Source: Psychrobacter sp. 28M-43
Lineage (GTDB): Bacteria > Pseudomonadota > Gammaproteobacteria > Pseudomonadales > Moraxellaceae
Length of the DNA: 64,000 bases
Assembly: GCF_014770435.1 (NCBI RefSeq)
Contig: NZ_CP061739.1
Coordinates: 496,001-560,000 of the forward strand
Direction of reading: 5' to 3'
The notes beneath the pieces are model-generated. The model was given only the letters and a program-made list of their open reading frames with translations. It searched no databases and was not told where the DNA came from. Positions 27,916-36,646 of the stretch are shown in pieces. How positions within the stretch are numbered: the first letter of the stretch is position 1; each line of letters opens with the position of its first letter. The position numbers and the translations under genes were made by a program.

Positions 27916-29142
27916 ATGGCGTTATCACTACAAAAAGACAAAATCCGGTTTTTATTGCTTGAAGGTCTACATGACAATGCCCTAAAAGTACTAGAAGGCG
28001 CTGGTTACCACAACATCGAGAATATCAGTCACGCTTTAGATCAAGACGAGCTGATCGAAAAGATCAAAGATGCGCACTTTATCGGTATTCGTTCGCGCAC
28101 TCAGTTGACGCGTGAAGTACTTGAGCACGCGCACAAGCTTATCGGCATTGGTTGCTTTTGTATTGGTACCAACCAAGTAGATCTAGACGCCGCTCGTGAT
28201 CTTGGTATTCCTGTCTTTAACGCGCCATTCTCGAACACCCGTTCGGTAGCTGAGCTAGTATTGGCAGAAGCCATCATGCTGTATCGCGGTATTCCTGAAA
28301 AGAATGCAACTGTACATCGCGGCGGCTGGGGCAAGTCTGCGACTAACTCACACGAAGTGCGTGGCAAGACTATCGGTATCGTCGGTTATGGTTCTATCGG
28401 GTCGCAACTGTCTGTCTTAGCAGAAAGCTTCGGTATGAAAGTCATTTATCATGATGCTGTGACCAAATTGCCACTAGGCAACGCGGTACAAGTTGGTAGC
28501 TTAGAAGAGCTACTGTCAACGGCTGATATCGTGACATTGCATGTACCTGATGTACCAAGCACTCGCTATATGATGAAAGCTGAGCAGTTCGCTCAGATGA
28601 AAGAAGGCAGTTACTTTATCAATGCGGCTCGCGGTACGTGTGTTGAGATTGATGATCTAGCGGATGCGCTTGAGTCTGGTAAAATCTTGGGCGCAGCTAT
28701 CGATGTGTTCCCGAAAGAGCCAAAATCAGCTGACGAAGAATTTGAGTCCCCACTACGTAAGTTTGATAATGTGATTTTGACGCCGCATATCGGTGGTTCA
28801 ACACAAGAAGCACAGGCCAATATCGGACTGGAAGTAGCAGATAAGTTTGTTAGATACTCTGACCAAGGTGATACGGCGACGGCTGTGAACTTCCCAGAAG
28901 TTTCTATTCCGTTCAAAGAAAACTCGCATCGTCTGCTACATATTCACAAAAACGTGCCAGGCGTACTGTCTCAGATTAACCGCCTATTTGCTGAAGCTGG
29001 CATCAACATCCTAGCACAGAGCCTGATGACAGAAGGTGATGTTGGTTATCTAGTGATGGATGTCGATTACAATGATTCGACCGCTGCACTAGACCAATTA
29101 AAAGATGTAGAAGAGACTATCCGCGTACGTATCTTATTCTAA
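27916..29142 (+). CDS. serA: D-3-phosphoglycerate dehydrogenase
   Basis: A 408-residue enzyme for the first step of serine synthesis (3-phosphoglycerate to 3-phosphohydroxypyruvate). Substrate and NAD domains are present, with GIVGYGSIGSQL (Gly157, Gly159, Gly162), the IIGIRSRTQL-type opening, and the catalytic His in LTPHIGGST. A C-terminal ACT domain (about 335-408; NVPGVLSQINRLFAEAGINI) is the serine-feedback site in E. coli SerA (410 residues), so the regulated short form is predicted. The divergent dehydrogenase may recycle its D-2-hydroxyglutarate by-product. Confidence 0.97.
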   Translation: MALSLQKDKIRFLLLEGLHDNALKVLEGAGYHNIENISHALDQDELIEKIKDAHFIGIRSRTQLTREVLEHAHKLIGIGCFCIGTNQVDLDAARDLGIPVFNAPFSNTRSVAELVLAEAIMLYRGIPEKNATVHRGGWGKSATNSHEVRGKTIGIVGYGSIGSQLSVLAESFGMKVIYHDAVTKLPLGNAVQVGSLEELLSTADIVTLHVPDVPSTRYMMKAEQFAQMKEGSYFINAARGTCVEIDDLADALESGKILGAAIDVFPKEPKSADEEFESPLRKFDNVILTPHIGGSTQEAQANIGLEVADKFVRYSDQGDTATAVNFPEVSIPFKENSHRLLHIHKNVPGVLSQINRLFAEAGINILAQSLMTEGDVGYLVMDVDYNDSTAALDQLKDVEETIRVRILF

Positions 29143-29218
29143 TATAGTCAATCCGCTTTCAAATTGGATTAACTATATCGGTGCTATTAGTTTTGATACG
29201 CATTGAAGATTTGTCATA

Positions 29219-29260
29219 AAAAAAGAGAGGTTCTATTGATTAGAGCCTCTCTTTTTTATT
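29219..29260. terminator. Bidirectional terminator between serA and trhO
   Basis: A 14-bp stem (AAAAGAGAGGTTCT / AGAGCCTCTCTTTT, one G-U) with a 7-base loop and T/A runs on both sides. Confidence 0.9.
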
Positions 29261-29291
29261 TCACTTCTTTTTTATTGTACTAATACTAAGT

Positions 29292-30350
29292 TTAGTTCGC
29301 TTTAGTATTGTTTGCAGCTTCCGCTTGTAAACGAGCTTCCGTCTTAGCGGCTTTACGCTTTTCGATTACATCCATTACATCACTACCAATATGGGCTTCA
29401 CCACGCTTCTTGGCTAGCTGCATTTGGTGCTCACGCTCACGGAAACGGGCTTTTTGCTCGTCGGTCGCTTTGTCGATACAGTGTGGGCATGACTCGCCTT
29501 TGATATAGGCAGGGCTTTGCATCTCATCGACAGTAATCGGCATACGGCAAGCAAAACACTGCTCGTAGCTGCCTTTTTCTAAGTTATGGTTTACTGACAC
29601 ACGGTTGTCAAAAACAAAGCAGTCGCCTTGCCACATAGAGTCACTGGCAGGGACTTCTTCAAGGTATTTTAGGATGCCGCCTTCTAAATGATAGACCTCT
29701 TCAAACCCTTGCTCGCGTAAATAGGCAGTAGATTTTTCGCAGCGGATACCACCTGTACAGAACATCGCCACTTTTTTATGCTTGGTTGGATCAAGCTCTT
29801 TTGAGACGTATTCTGGAAACTCGCGGAACGTTTCAGTGTTCGGATTGACCGCGTTTTGGAAAGTACCAATTTGCACTTCATAGTCGTTACGCGTGTCGAT
29901 CAAGGTGACTTCGGGATCTGAGATCAACGCATTCCACTCGCTTGGTTTTACATAGCGACCAACGGATTCCAATGGATCGATATTCTCGACACCCATGGTA
30001 ACGATTTCTTTTTTTAGCTTTACCTTAGTGCGATAAAAAGGCTGTGCGTCAGTATAGGACTCTTTGAAGGTAAACGTACCAATCGCCTCAATACTGCGCA
30101 GGTAGTCAAGTACGGTATCGATAGCTTGACGCGTACCAGAAATCGTACCGTTAATGCCTTCGCTGGCAAGTAACAACGTGCCTTTTACATCGTTATCGAG
30201 CATAGTGTTTAGGATAGACTCACGATATTGCTCAAAATCAGCAAAGCGCGTGAACTTATATAGTGCGGCAACGACGATATTATTAGTCACACTATCGTAT
30301 ACAGGGGCTGAATTGTTGTCAGTTATCGCGGTTTCTTTGTTGATGCTCAT
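29292..30350 (-). CDS. trhO: tRNA uridine(34) hydroxylase TrhO (YceA), rhodanese family
   Basis: 352 residues. An N-terminal acylphosphatase-like domain ([13 protein letters not shown]), a central rhodanese domain with active-site loop [12 protein letters not shown], and a C-terminal Cys-rich segment (CFACRMPI...ESCPHC) follow the TrhO layout. TrhO makes 5-hydroxyuridine at the wobble position of tRNAs, an O2-dependent route to cmo5U/mo5U. An upstream ATG at 30377 exists, but GGAG six bases before the ATG at 30350 marks the better start. Confidence 0.93.
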   Translation of the reverse strand: MSINKETAITDNNSAPVYDSVTNNIVVAALYKFTRFADFEQYRESILNTMLDNDVKGTLLLASEGINGTISGTRQAIDTVLDYLRSIEAIGTFTFKESYTDAQPFYRTKVKLKKEIVTMGVENIDPLESVGRYVKPSEWNALISDPEVTLIDTRNDYEVQIGTFQNAVNPNTETFREFPEYVSKELDPTKHKKVAMFCTGGIRCEKSTAYLREQGFEEVYHLEGGILKYLEEVPASDSMWQGDCFVFDNRVSVNHNLEKGSYEQCFACRMPITVDEMQSPAYIKGESCPHCIDKATDEQKARFREREHQMQLAKKRGEAHIGSDVMDVIEKRKAAKTEARLQAEAANNTKAN

Positions 30351-30516
30351 GTCTTTCTCCTGCTGGCTAGGTCGCAAACCTAGTGCAATGATAATAAAAA
30401 AGTAGATAGGCGTATAACATTATCTCAATTGTGGAATTGATTAATGCGCGCGTAGTGTAGCAAATTTTGCTAGAGTTTTGAATAGTTTGTATTGCTTGGC
30501 TTGCTGTTATAGAAAA

Positions 30517-30549
30517 CAAAAAAGCCCAGTAAAATACTGAGCTTTTTTT
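30517..30549 (-). terminator. Terminator of the Sel1-repeat gene
   Basis: An AAAAAGC..CAGTA / TACTG..GCTTTTT stem with one mismatch lies between the Sel1-repeat gene and trhO; T runs exist on both strands. Confidence 0.8.
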
Positions 30550-30579
30550 ATATTCAATTCGTAATACGAAAACTAGATA

Positions 30580-31161
30580 TTACTTACTCTGAAACCAAGT
30601 ATCCGCTTTGCTACGAGCACTGGCGATGTCATCACTTGATAAGTTTAATGCCAACTGACCAATTTTACCACGTGCCTTGTTACGGACTTTTTCGTCTAGC
30701 ATGCCATCACGGGCAGCCAAGTCATACCATTTATAGGCATCAACCAGATTTTTTTGCTTTTCATCTAATAGCGCAAGCGTGTAGCTGGCACGGTTATCGC
30801 CACGCATTGCAGCTTTTTCTAACCACAAACGGGCTTGCTGTAAGTTAGGCTGTACACCTTCACCGCGCAAATACATGATGGCAAGGTTCAACTGAGCAGG
30901 GGCAACGCCTTGCTGAGCGGCTTTGGTATACCACTGGATTGCTTGTTGGGTATTTTGCGCAATACCTTCACCTTTTTGCAAACGCTTGGCCAAATAGAAC
31001 TGAGCGTGATCGTTACCTTGGGCGGCACGACTAGACAACTCGCTCACAGGCATAAGCTCAAAACGTGAGGTATCAAGCGGTACGTTTGATATTAACTCAG
31101 CATTGGCTAAACCAGCACAAGAAAATAATGCAGTAAACAACGCAGCTTTTAATAATTTCAT
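30580..31161 (-). CDS. Secreted Sel1-repeat (TPR-like) protein
   Basis: 193 residues. A Sec signal peptide (cleavage after LANA near residue 21) is followed by three Sel1-like repeats of about 36 residues, e.g. AQFYLAKRLQKGEGIAQN and QQAIQWYTKAAQQGVAPAQLNLAIMY..GEGV. Sel1 repeats form helical solenoids that bind other proteins; in bacteria they occur in envelope assembly and stress proteins. The partner is unknown. GGAG precedes the ATG. Confidence 0.85.
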   Translation of the reverse strand: MKLLKAALFTALFSCAGLANAELISNVPLDTSRFELMPVSELSSRAAQGNDHAQFYLAKRLQKGEGIAQNTQQAIQWYTKAAQQGVAPAQLNLAIMYLRGEGVQPNLQQARLWLEKAAMRGDNRASYTLALLDEKQKNLVDAYKWYDLAARDGMLDEKVRNKARGKIGQLALNLSSDDIASARSKADTWFQSK

Positions 31162-31574
31162 AGCAGCTCCAAAATTAGGCAGTTAATAAGCAAAAAAAAT
31201 TGTACCGCTAAACATTGTCTCGCTAAAGACAGTCAGACGGCGATAACAATTAGGTGAAATCTTGCGATATGAACTTACCTAATCATTAGCAAAAGGGGGT
31301 TGTCATCTCTAAATCAGAGATTTCACCCTAACCGATTAGACAAACGGTTGTAATAGTGGGGTGGCTGACAATATTTTGCTAGCTTAACACCCAAACTTAC
31401 GAAACTCAAATACTAATTACAAGGTCTCATAGACGTTTGTACCTGATTGTCCTTAACAAAATCAGGCAGTTACTAAAAAATTATATTAAGTTAACAATCT
31501 ATTAAGGTTAATACCAACACGTACAGCACTGTTTAGCAGTCTCTAAGATCTCAAGACAGCTGATAATTTAACGG
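31162..31574. other. Spacer between metW and the Sel1-repeat gene
   Basis: No gene is seen. A small hairpin (ATCTCT/AGAGAT) lies at 31304-31320. The stretch next to 31575 should contain the metXW 3' end, but no strong terminator is evident. Confidence 0.35.
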
Positions 31575-32183
31575 TTATTTTTTGGTCACTCGGTAGATAG
31601 CGACGTCTGCTAACAAGTTCGGCGCTTGCCTAATTAATGCCTTCATCAAAGGTGTATGACCTTTTTCAGAATCACTAACCGCAAAACGATTAATAATATG
31701 AATATCATGCTGCGCACATAACAGTTCAAAATCTTTGAAAGTACATAGATGAATGTTTGGTGTGTTGTACCATTCGTAAGGCAGTGCTTCAGAGACAGGC
31801 ATCATACCTTTAAGCCCTAAATGAATGCGGTTTTGCCAATGCGCAAAGTTAGGAAAGGTGATGACTGCTTCACGGGCAACTCTCAGCATATCAAGCAACA
31901 ACTCGTCAGGTGCTTTTACTGCTTGTAGGGCACGTGCCATGACAACCGTGTCAAAGCTGTTATCAGCAAAACGCGCTAAACCATCGTTGAGATCCTGCTC
32001 GACAATCGATAGACCATTACCAATCGCCTCATTGATTTTGTCTTCATCAATCTCTAGTCCGTAACCTGTCACGCCTAGTTTTTGCTGTAAGTGGGCAAGC
32101 AGCTCGCCATTACCACAACCTAAGTCCAGTACATGTGCTTGCGGCGCAATCCAGCGCTCTGCCAATTGGTGATCCATTCTCAT
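31575..32183 (-). CDS. metW: Methionine biosynthesis protein MetW
   Basis: A 202-residue SAM-binding Rossmann-fold protein with [12 protein letters not shown] and the MetW signatures [23 protein letters not shown] and [11 protein letters not shown]. MetW always travels with MetX and helps homoserine acylation in some bacteria. Its ATG overlaps the metX stop (ATGA, 4 bp), so the two genes are translationally coupled. Confidence 0.95.
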   Translation of the reverse strand: MRMDHQLAERWIAPQAHVLDLGCGNGELLAHLQQKLGVTGYGLEIDEDKINEAIGNGLSIVEQDLNDGLARFADNSFDTVVMARALQAVKAPDELLLDMLRVAREAVITFPNFAHWQNRIHLGLKGMMPVSEALPYEWYNTPNIHLCTFKDFELLCAQHDIHIINRFAVSDSEKGHTPLMKALIRQAPNLLADVAIYRVTKK

Positions 32184-33622
32184 GAGCGTTCTCCTATGGC
32201 TGAGCGGCTAGGGGTAATAAATGGCGCAGTCAAAAACCCTTTAACCGCACCCATGTAGCGAGGAATATCAAACAAGAATGAGTCATGTCCGTGCGGCGCG
32301 TCAATATTGATATAGCTGACTGGTTTGCCAGTGGCCATCAGTGCATCGACAATCTCTTGCGAGCGCTCAGGTGCAAAGCGCCAGTCAGTGGTAAATGACA
32401 CGACTAGATACTGGCATTGTGTATGAGCAAAGGCAGCTTTAAGCGCAGAAAGCTCTTGTTGACGATCAGATTCAATATCTTCAATCGTCGTGACCGCATC
32501 TTCTAACTCACTCTGTGCACTGGCTTTGCTAGACTCAACTGACGCCGCGATTGAGTCTTCTATTTGTACTGCCGACTCTGTAGTATCTTTTGCTACCGTT
32601 GATGGATAGTCGCGCGTCGGATCAAAGTAATCTAAGGCTTTGGTCATAAGCAGATAGGTATTAGCATCGAAATTTTCACTAAAGCGCTCGCCTTGATAGC
32701 GTAGGTAGCTTTCGACCTGAAACTCGACATCGTAGCCATACATGAATTTACCTGATTTTAAATCACGGCCAAACTTGGCTTTCATCGCGTCATCAGTTAA
32801 ATAGGTAATATGGCCAACCATACGCGCCAATATCAGCCCGCGACGAGGGTAAGTGCCTTCTTGTATATAGCGCCCGTCTTTAAAGTCAGGATCGGATAAT
32901 ATAGATTGACGCGCCACTTCGTTAAAGGCGATATTTTGAGCAGATAGCTTTGGCGTACTGGCGATGACCACACAGCGCTTTAATCGCTCTGGATAATCAA
33001 CAGACCATTGTAGCGCTTGCATACCGCCCATTGAGCCACCGACAATGGCGTGCCAAACATCGATCCCTAAACGATCTGAGAGCATTGCTTGGGTTTTTAC
33101 CCAGTCTTTGATGGTGATCAGCGGGAAATCAGGGCCATACACTTGTGGCTCATCGCTGCTATTTGCATCAAGGCTGTCCGAACCAACATTATCCGAACCA
33201 ACGCTATCAGGGTTAATAGTGGTAGGCCCTGTTGAACCAAAACAGCTGCCGATATTATTGACACAGACCACATAGAACTGATTGGTATCAATCGCTTTAT
33301 TAGGGCCAATCATATTGTCCCACCAGCCTGCTTTTTTGTCATCAGCGCTATGGAAGCCAGCTGCATGGTGATTACCCGATAACGCGTGGCAAATCAGAAT
33401 CGCATTTGATTTTTCGCTATTGAGCGTACCGTAAGTCTCTACCATCAAGTCAAACGAGGGCAGGGTACGGTTGCATTCTAACGTTAAGGGCTCAGCAAAA
33501 TGAAAATTCTGGGGCGTAACGACACCCACAGACCCTACAGCACTGTCGGTATTGGCTGAGCTATTAGGGTGAGGTTGTGAATCAGGATGCTGGTCATTGG
33601 TATTATCAGAGCGTGCGTTCAA
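32180..33622 (-). CDS. metX: Homoserine O-acyltransferase MetX, with polar insertions
   Basis: An alpha/beta-hydrolase that acylates homoserine for methionine synthesis. Core motifs are [31 protein letters not shown], the nucleophile Ser197 in [10 protein letters not shown], the FTTDWRF Asp and HGHDSFL (His446). At 480 residues it is about 100 longer than usual: a polar N-terminal tail, an insert around 135-160 ([10 protein letters not shown]) and an acidic one around 345-395. MetX proteins may use acetyl- or succinyl-CoA, and sequence alone does not settle which. The frame opens with TTG at 33622; a GTG at codon 32 would give a family-like N-terminus, so the start is uncertain. Confidence 0.93.
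   Translation of the reverse strand: MNARSDNTNDQHPDSQPHPNSSANTDSAVGSVGVVTPQNFHFAEPLTLECNRTLPSFDLMVETYGTLNSEKSNAILICHALSGNHHAAGFHSADDKKAGWWDNMIGPNKAIDTNQFYVVCVNNIGSCFGSTGPTTINPDSVGSDNVGSDSLDANSSDEPQVYGPDFPLITIKDWVKTQAMLSDRLGIDVWHAIVGGSMGGMQALQWSVDYPERLKRCVVIASTPKLSAQNIAFNEVARQSILSDPDFKDGRYIQEGTYPRRGLILARMVGHITYLTDDAMKAKFGRDLKSGKFMYGYDVEFQVESYLRYQGERFSENFDANTYLLMTKALDYFDPTRDYPSTVAKDTTESAVQIEDSIAASVESSKASAQSELEDAVTTIEDIESDRQQELSALKAAFAHTQCQYLVVSFTTDWRFAPERSQEIVDALMATGKPVSYINIDAPHGHDSFLFDIPRYMGAVKGFLTAPFITPSRSAIGERS
33175..33204. repeat. 15-bp tandem repeat inside metX
   Basis: Two adjacent 15-bp units (t[g/a]tccgaaccaac.., 33175-33189 and 33190-33204, a few differences) encode the repeated Val-Gly-Ser-Asp in the MetX insert. 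Confidence 0.7.
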
Positions 33623-34018
33623 AGCTACCTCGCAAGACTACAATCATCAATAAAATAAAAGCAAAATGGCACGTTGCTAACAGGCTATTTTACCTACACG
33701 GTTTTTATAAACTGGGCCTGCCTATTGTATGGTGATGCGCGTTGGAGTACAACCATCGAGCGCGCCTTTCGAGCGCATCGATCATAGTTTTTATAGAAGG
33801 TGCGCTAGAAATGAATAACGAGTAAGCCGCCAGCATCAAGTAATCAAGAGTTAATAAATAGCAACTGCGTATCAAATTGTATAGGTGCGCTTTTAGCCCG
33901 CGTCATTAATAGATAAAATGCTACACTAATGAGGTGTCTATTCAACTGTGTCTTAACAGTATCGTCTCTTATTATTTTGACCTCACCCTTAATAACTTAC
34001 TGCTAATAAAGTGCTGCT
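33623..34018. other. Divergent metX/hemH promoter region
   Basis: No gene is seen. A TAAAAT -10-like element at 33914-33919 could serve hemH. No recognisable methionine riboswitch (SAM) structure was identified for metX, although I cannot fold the region. Confidence 0.35.
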
Positions 34019-35038
34019 ATGAAACCTAAATTGCCCCCACGTATTGCCGTTTTGTTAGTGAATCTTGGTACCCCAGATGAGCCAACGGCCCCTGCCGTAC
34101 GTCGCTACCTCAAACAGTTTTTGTCAGACCCACGAGTGATTGAGATTCCCAAATTTCTATGGGCTATTATTCTGAATCTATTTGTCTTACCCAGTCGTCC
34201 TAAGCGCGTAGCAAAGGCTTACGCGAGCATTTGGGAAGGTGATTCACCGATTCGTAAGATACTAAAAAGCCAAGTTGAGCTATTGGAACCACGTTTGACT
34301 GATAGTGTGGCGCCATTTCGTGTCTCTGTGCATCCTGCGATGAGCTATGGTAATCCTGGTTTACCTGATGTGATGGATGCGCTACGTGGAGAAGGGGTCG
34401 ATCACTTTGTCATTCTGCCGTTGTTTCCGCAGTATTCGGCTTCTTCAGGCGGTGCGGTATATGATGCGCTGACGAAGTGGACGCTCAAGCAACGTAACTT
34501 GCCAAATTATACGATTGTTAAAGACTACTTTGCCCATCCACTATATATTCAAGCATTGGCCAACTCTATTCGCCGTTTTCAAGAGAAACATGGCAAGCCT
34601 GAAAAGTTGATGTTTAGTTTTCATGGTATCCCGCAGCCTTATGCTGATAAAGGCGATCCTTATCCTAAACGCTGTAAATGTACGGCTGCGCAAGTGGCGC
34701 ATGAGCTTGGCCTGACAGAAGATGAGTGGATTATTAGTTTCCAATCACGCTTTGGCAAGCAAGAGTGGGTCAAGCCGTATACCGATGTGGTGTTGGAAGA
34801 TTGGGGTCAGTCAGGTGTGCGCTCGGTACAGGTAATTAGTCCGGCGTTTTCAGCAGATTGTCTAGAGACACTAGAGGAGCTAGCCATTGAAAACCGTGAT
34901 AACTTCCTTAATGCTGGCGGGCAAGAGTATCATTATATTCCTGCACTAAACCTTGATGAGACACATATTGAGTTGCTCGAAGCGTTGAGCTTGCCTCTAG
35001 TAAAAGGTTGGGCTGGCACGCTAGATGGCTGGGTTTAG
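34019..35038 (+). CDS. hemH: Ferrochelatase
   Basis: A 339-residue enzyme inserting Fe2+ into protoporphyrin IX, the last step of protohaem synthesis. The N-terminal [13 protein letters not shown], the [14 protein letters not shown] segment, SFHGIPQ with metal-binding His202, and [14 protein letters not shown] with the conserved Glu are present. The RCKCTAAQ cysteines (219, 221) are typical of proteobacterial forms and need not bind a cluster. It is monocistronic with its own terminator. Confidence 0.97.
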   Translation: MKPKLPPRIAVLLVNLGTPDEPTAPAVRRYLKQFLSDPRVIEIPKFLWAIILNLFVLPSRPKRVAKAYASIWEGDSPIRKILKSQVELLEPRLTDSVAPFRVSVHPAMSYGNPGLPDVMDALRGEGVDHFVILPLFPQYSASSGGAVYDALTKWTLKQRNLPNYTIVKDYFAHPLYIQALANSIRRFQEKHGKPEKLMFSFHGIPQPYADKGDPYPKRCKCTAAQVAHELGLTEDEWIISFQSRFGKQEWVKPYTDVVLEDWGQSGVRSVQVISPAFSADCLETLEELAIENRDNFLNAGGQEYHYIPALNLDETHIELLEALSLPLVKGWAGTLDGWV

Positions 35039-35090
35039 ACAGTCGAAAGTCGCTGTTTCAGTAAGTTGAATAGTAGAATAGTAGAATAAA

Positions 35091-35125
35091 AAAAGCACGC
35101 TTAATATAGTTAAGCGTGCTTTTTT
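35091..35125. terminator. Bidirectional terminator between hemH and the acidic protein gene
   Basis: A 14-bp perfect stem AAAAGCACGCTTAA / TTAAGCGTGCTTTT with a 5-base loop, followed by T runs on both strands. Confidence 0.92.
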
Positions 35126-35160
35126 ATGACTAAAAATTGTATTAACAGTTATGTTAAGTT

Positions 35161-35535
35161 CTAAAAATCATCATCGTTGCTACGTTCGGCCGCTTCTCTA
35201 TCAACAATATCCATGGCATCTGGATAATCGCTGTCATCAAGGTTGTCCTGAACCAAAATCTCATCGACACGTGACTCATCGATATTTTGACGATGCGCAG
35301 GTGTCAGCCCTTGGGTCGCATCACTACCGACTTCTGAGTTATTAAATCCCGCACTATTATCAATCACATCATCGTTATCAATAGTATGCAGCATAGGATT
35401 GTCCAAATCGACCAATTGGTTGTCTTGCTCATCCTGATTATTGTTATCTAAGTTATCGACGTTGTTATTATTGTCACGACGATTACCGTCAATATGATCC
35501 ATCTCTTCTGGTAGTGGGTTTTTTGAGTTTTCCAT
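35161..35535 (-). CDS. Small, extremely acidic hypothetical protein
   Basis: 124 residues with no recognised family. It is dominated by Asp, Asn and Glu, with runs such as NRRDNNNNVDNLDNNNQDEQ and a SNDDDF C-terminus, lacks signal peptide or membrane segment, and is probably disordered. The ATG at 35535 is preceded by AAGGA at good spacing; a longer frame starts at 35574. Possible roles (acidic chaperone-like or DNA-mimic protein) are speculation. It has its own spacer and a shared terminator, so expression is plausible. Confidence 0.65.
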   Translation of the reverse strand: MENSKNPLPEEMDHIDGNRRDNNNNVDNLDNNNQDEQDNQLVDLDNPMLHTIDNDDVIDNSAGFNNSEVGSDATQGLTPAHRQNIDESRVDEILVQDNLDDSDYPDAMDIVDREAAERSNDDDF

Positions 35536-35725
35536 GAATAATTCCTTGTTGTAGTTATTAGATGTCGCCATCATTAGAAGTAAAAATATCGCGCTGGCTT
35601 GTCAAAGCATTGCTCATTGCAATGTAGATAATATGCTTCTCAGTTTGTACGCTTATTCAACTTTTCACTAGTAGTAAGGTGTGACAGGATGTTCAAAAAA
35701 TGTAAGACGATGACTAGAACGCAAA

Positions 35726-35750
35726 ACGGCTACTCAAGATGAGTAGCCGT
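35726..35750 (-). terminator. Hairpin after the membrane-protein gene
   Basis: A perfect 10-bp stem ACGGCTACTC / GAGTAGCCGT with loop AAGAT; on the minus strand a short T4 tract follows. It lies about 75 bp past the stop of the gene ending at 35824. Confidence 0.6.
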
Positions 35751-35823
35751 AATTGTTTATAAAATTCGTGCTAAGTCTCTATAAGGTAGCCAGATTGCTA
35801 CATAAAAAATTAAACTTATAGTG

Positions 35824-36360
35824 TTAATTATTGGCGTGGTCAAACTTATAATTTAACTTCTGAACCAGATACGACTGATAGTTAGCCAGTTTAAATTGCC
35901 ATAAATAGGTCAAGGCGATACCATAAATGGCAGTCTCAGCCAGCTCTTCGACAATTTCACCAAATGTATGCGGGAACATAATAGCGTTCTCGCCCATGTA
36001 TTGCACGATAGCCAGTACAGTAACGCTAAGATAGAGCGAAACTGGCACGTTTTTTAGCACTGCCCATAGGTAATGCCTTGAGTAGACCAGCAAACCAAGC
36101 GCGACGAGATAGATAACGGTAAGGACGCTGTCCTCCCACCAGTCATAAGACTGACCAAGCATCGAAAAGTCGCTTGGAACCAGTAAGTCTGGTAGATAGT
36201 TCAACTCTCGACGAATGACAGAGACAAATATAAGTACGGCTGCTAGCCAAAAAGCCTTAATTTGTTTGACATGACTTTTCATAACATATTGTGAACTGCG
36301 CAATAGGCATATTATCAAAAGTATAATGCCAGGGATTTCAATGATGCCATCTGAACTCAA
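35824..36360 (-). CDS. Hypothetical polytopic membrane protein
   Basis: 178 residues with about five hydrophobic segments (near 8-22, 36-52, 80-95, 106-122 and 140-155) and no recognised family. The start is a TTG at 36360 with AGGAG nine bases upstream; no better ATG is available. It stands alone between the polA terminator and its own hairpin. No function can be assigned. Confidence 0.65.
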   Translation of the reverse strand: MSSDGIIEIPGIILLIICLLRSSQYVMKSHVKQIKAFWLAAVLIFVSVIRRELNYLPDLLVPSDFSMLGQSYDWWEDSVLTVIYLVALGLLVYSRHYLWAVLKNVPVSLYLSVTVLAIVQYMGENAIMFPHTFGEIVEELAETAIYGIALTYLWQFKLANYQSYLVQKLNYKFDHANN

Positions 36361-36401
36361 AATAACTGGCTCCTGCGTATCAAAAAGAATGTGTTAAAAA
36401 C

Positions 36402-36428
36402 AAAAAAGTGAGCCCAAAGGCTCACTTT
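36402..36428 (-). terminator. polA terminator
   Basis: A 10-bp perfect stem AAAGTGAGCC/GGCTCACTTT with a 4-base loop, followed by T residues on the minus strand; it lies downstream of polA. Confidence 0.8.
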
Positions 36429-36646
36429 AAAGCAAAAATATCGAATAGTTAGGGTTTAACAGATGAGCTATTATAAACCCCGCACCTAGATATTACTGTT
36501 ATGAAATATAACTAACTGGTCATAAGTGATTGTTAATATAAACAATATATAATGACTTATTGTAGTATTGGTTATTAAAAACTGTCATATCTGTAAGGTA
36601 CATGAATAATCATATCTTACATGCTTGATTAAATGGCAGTGAGTGA
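36429..36646. other. AT-rich polA 3' spacer
   Basis: About 220 bases between the polA stop and its likely terminator with no gene or motif recognised. Confidence 0.3.
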
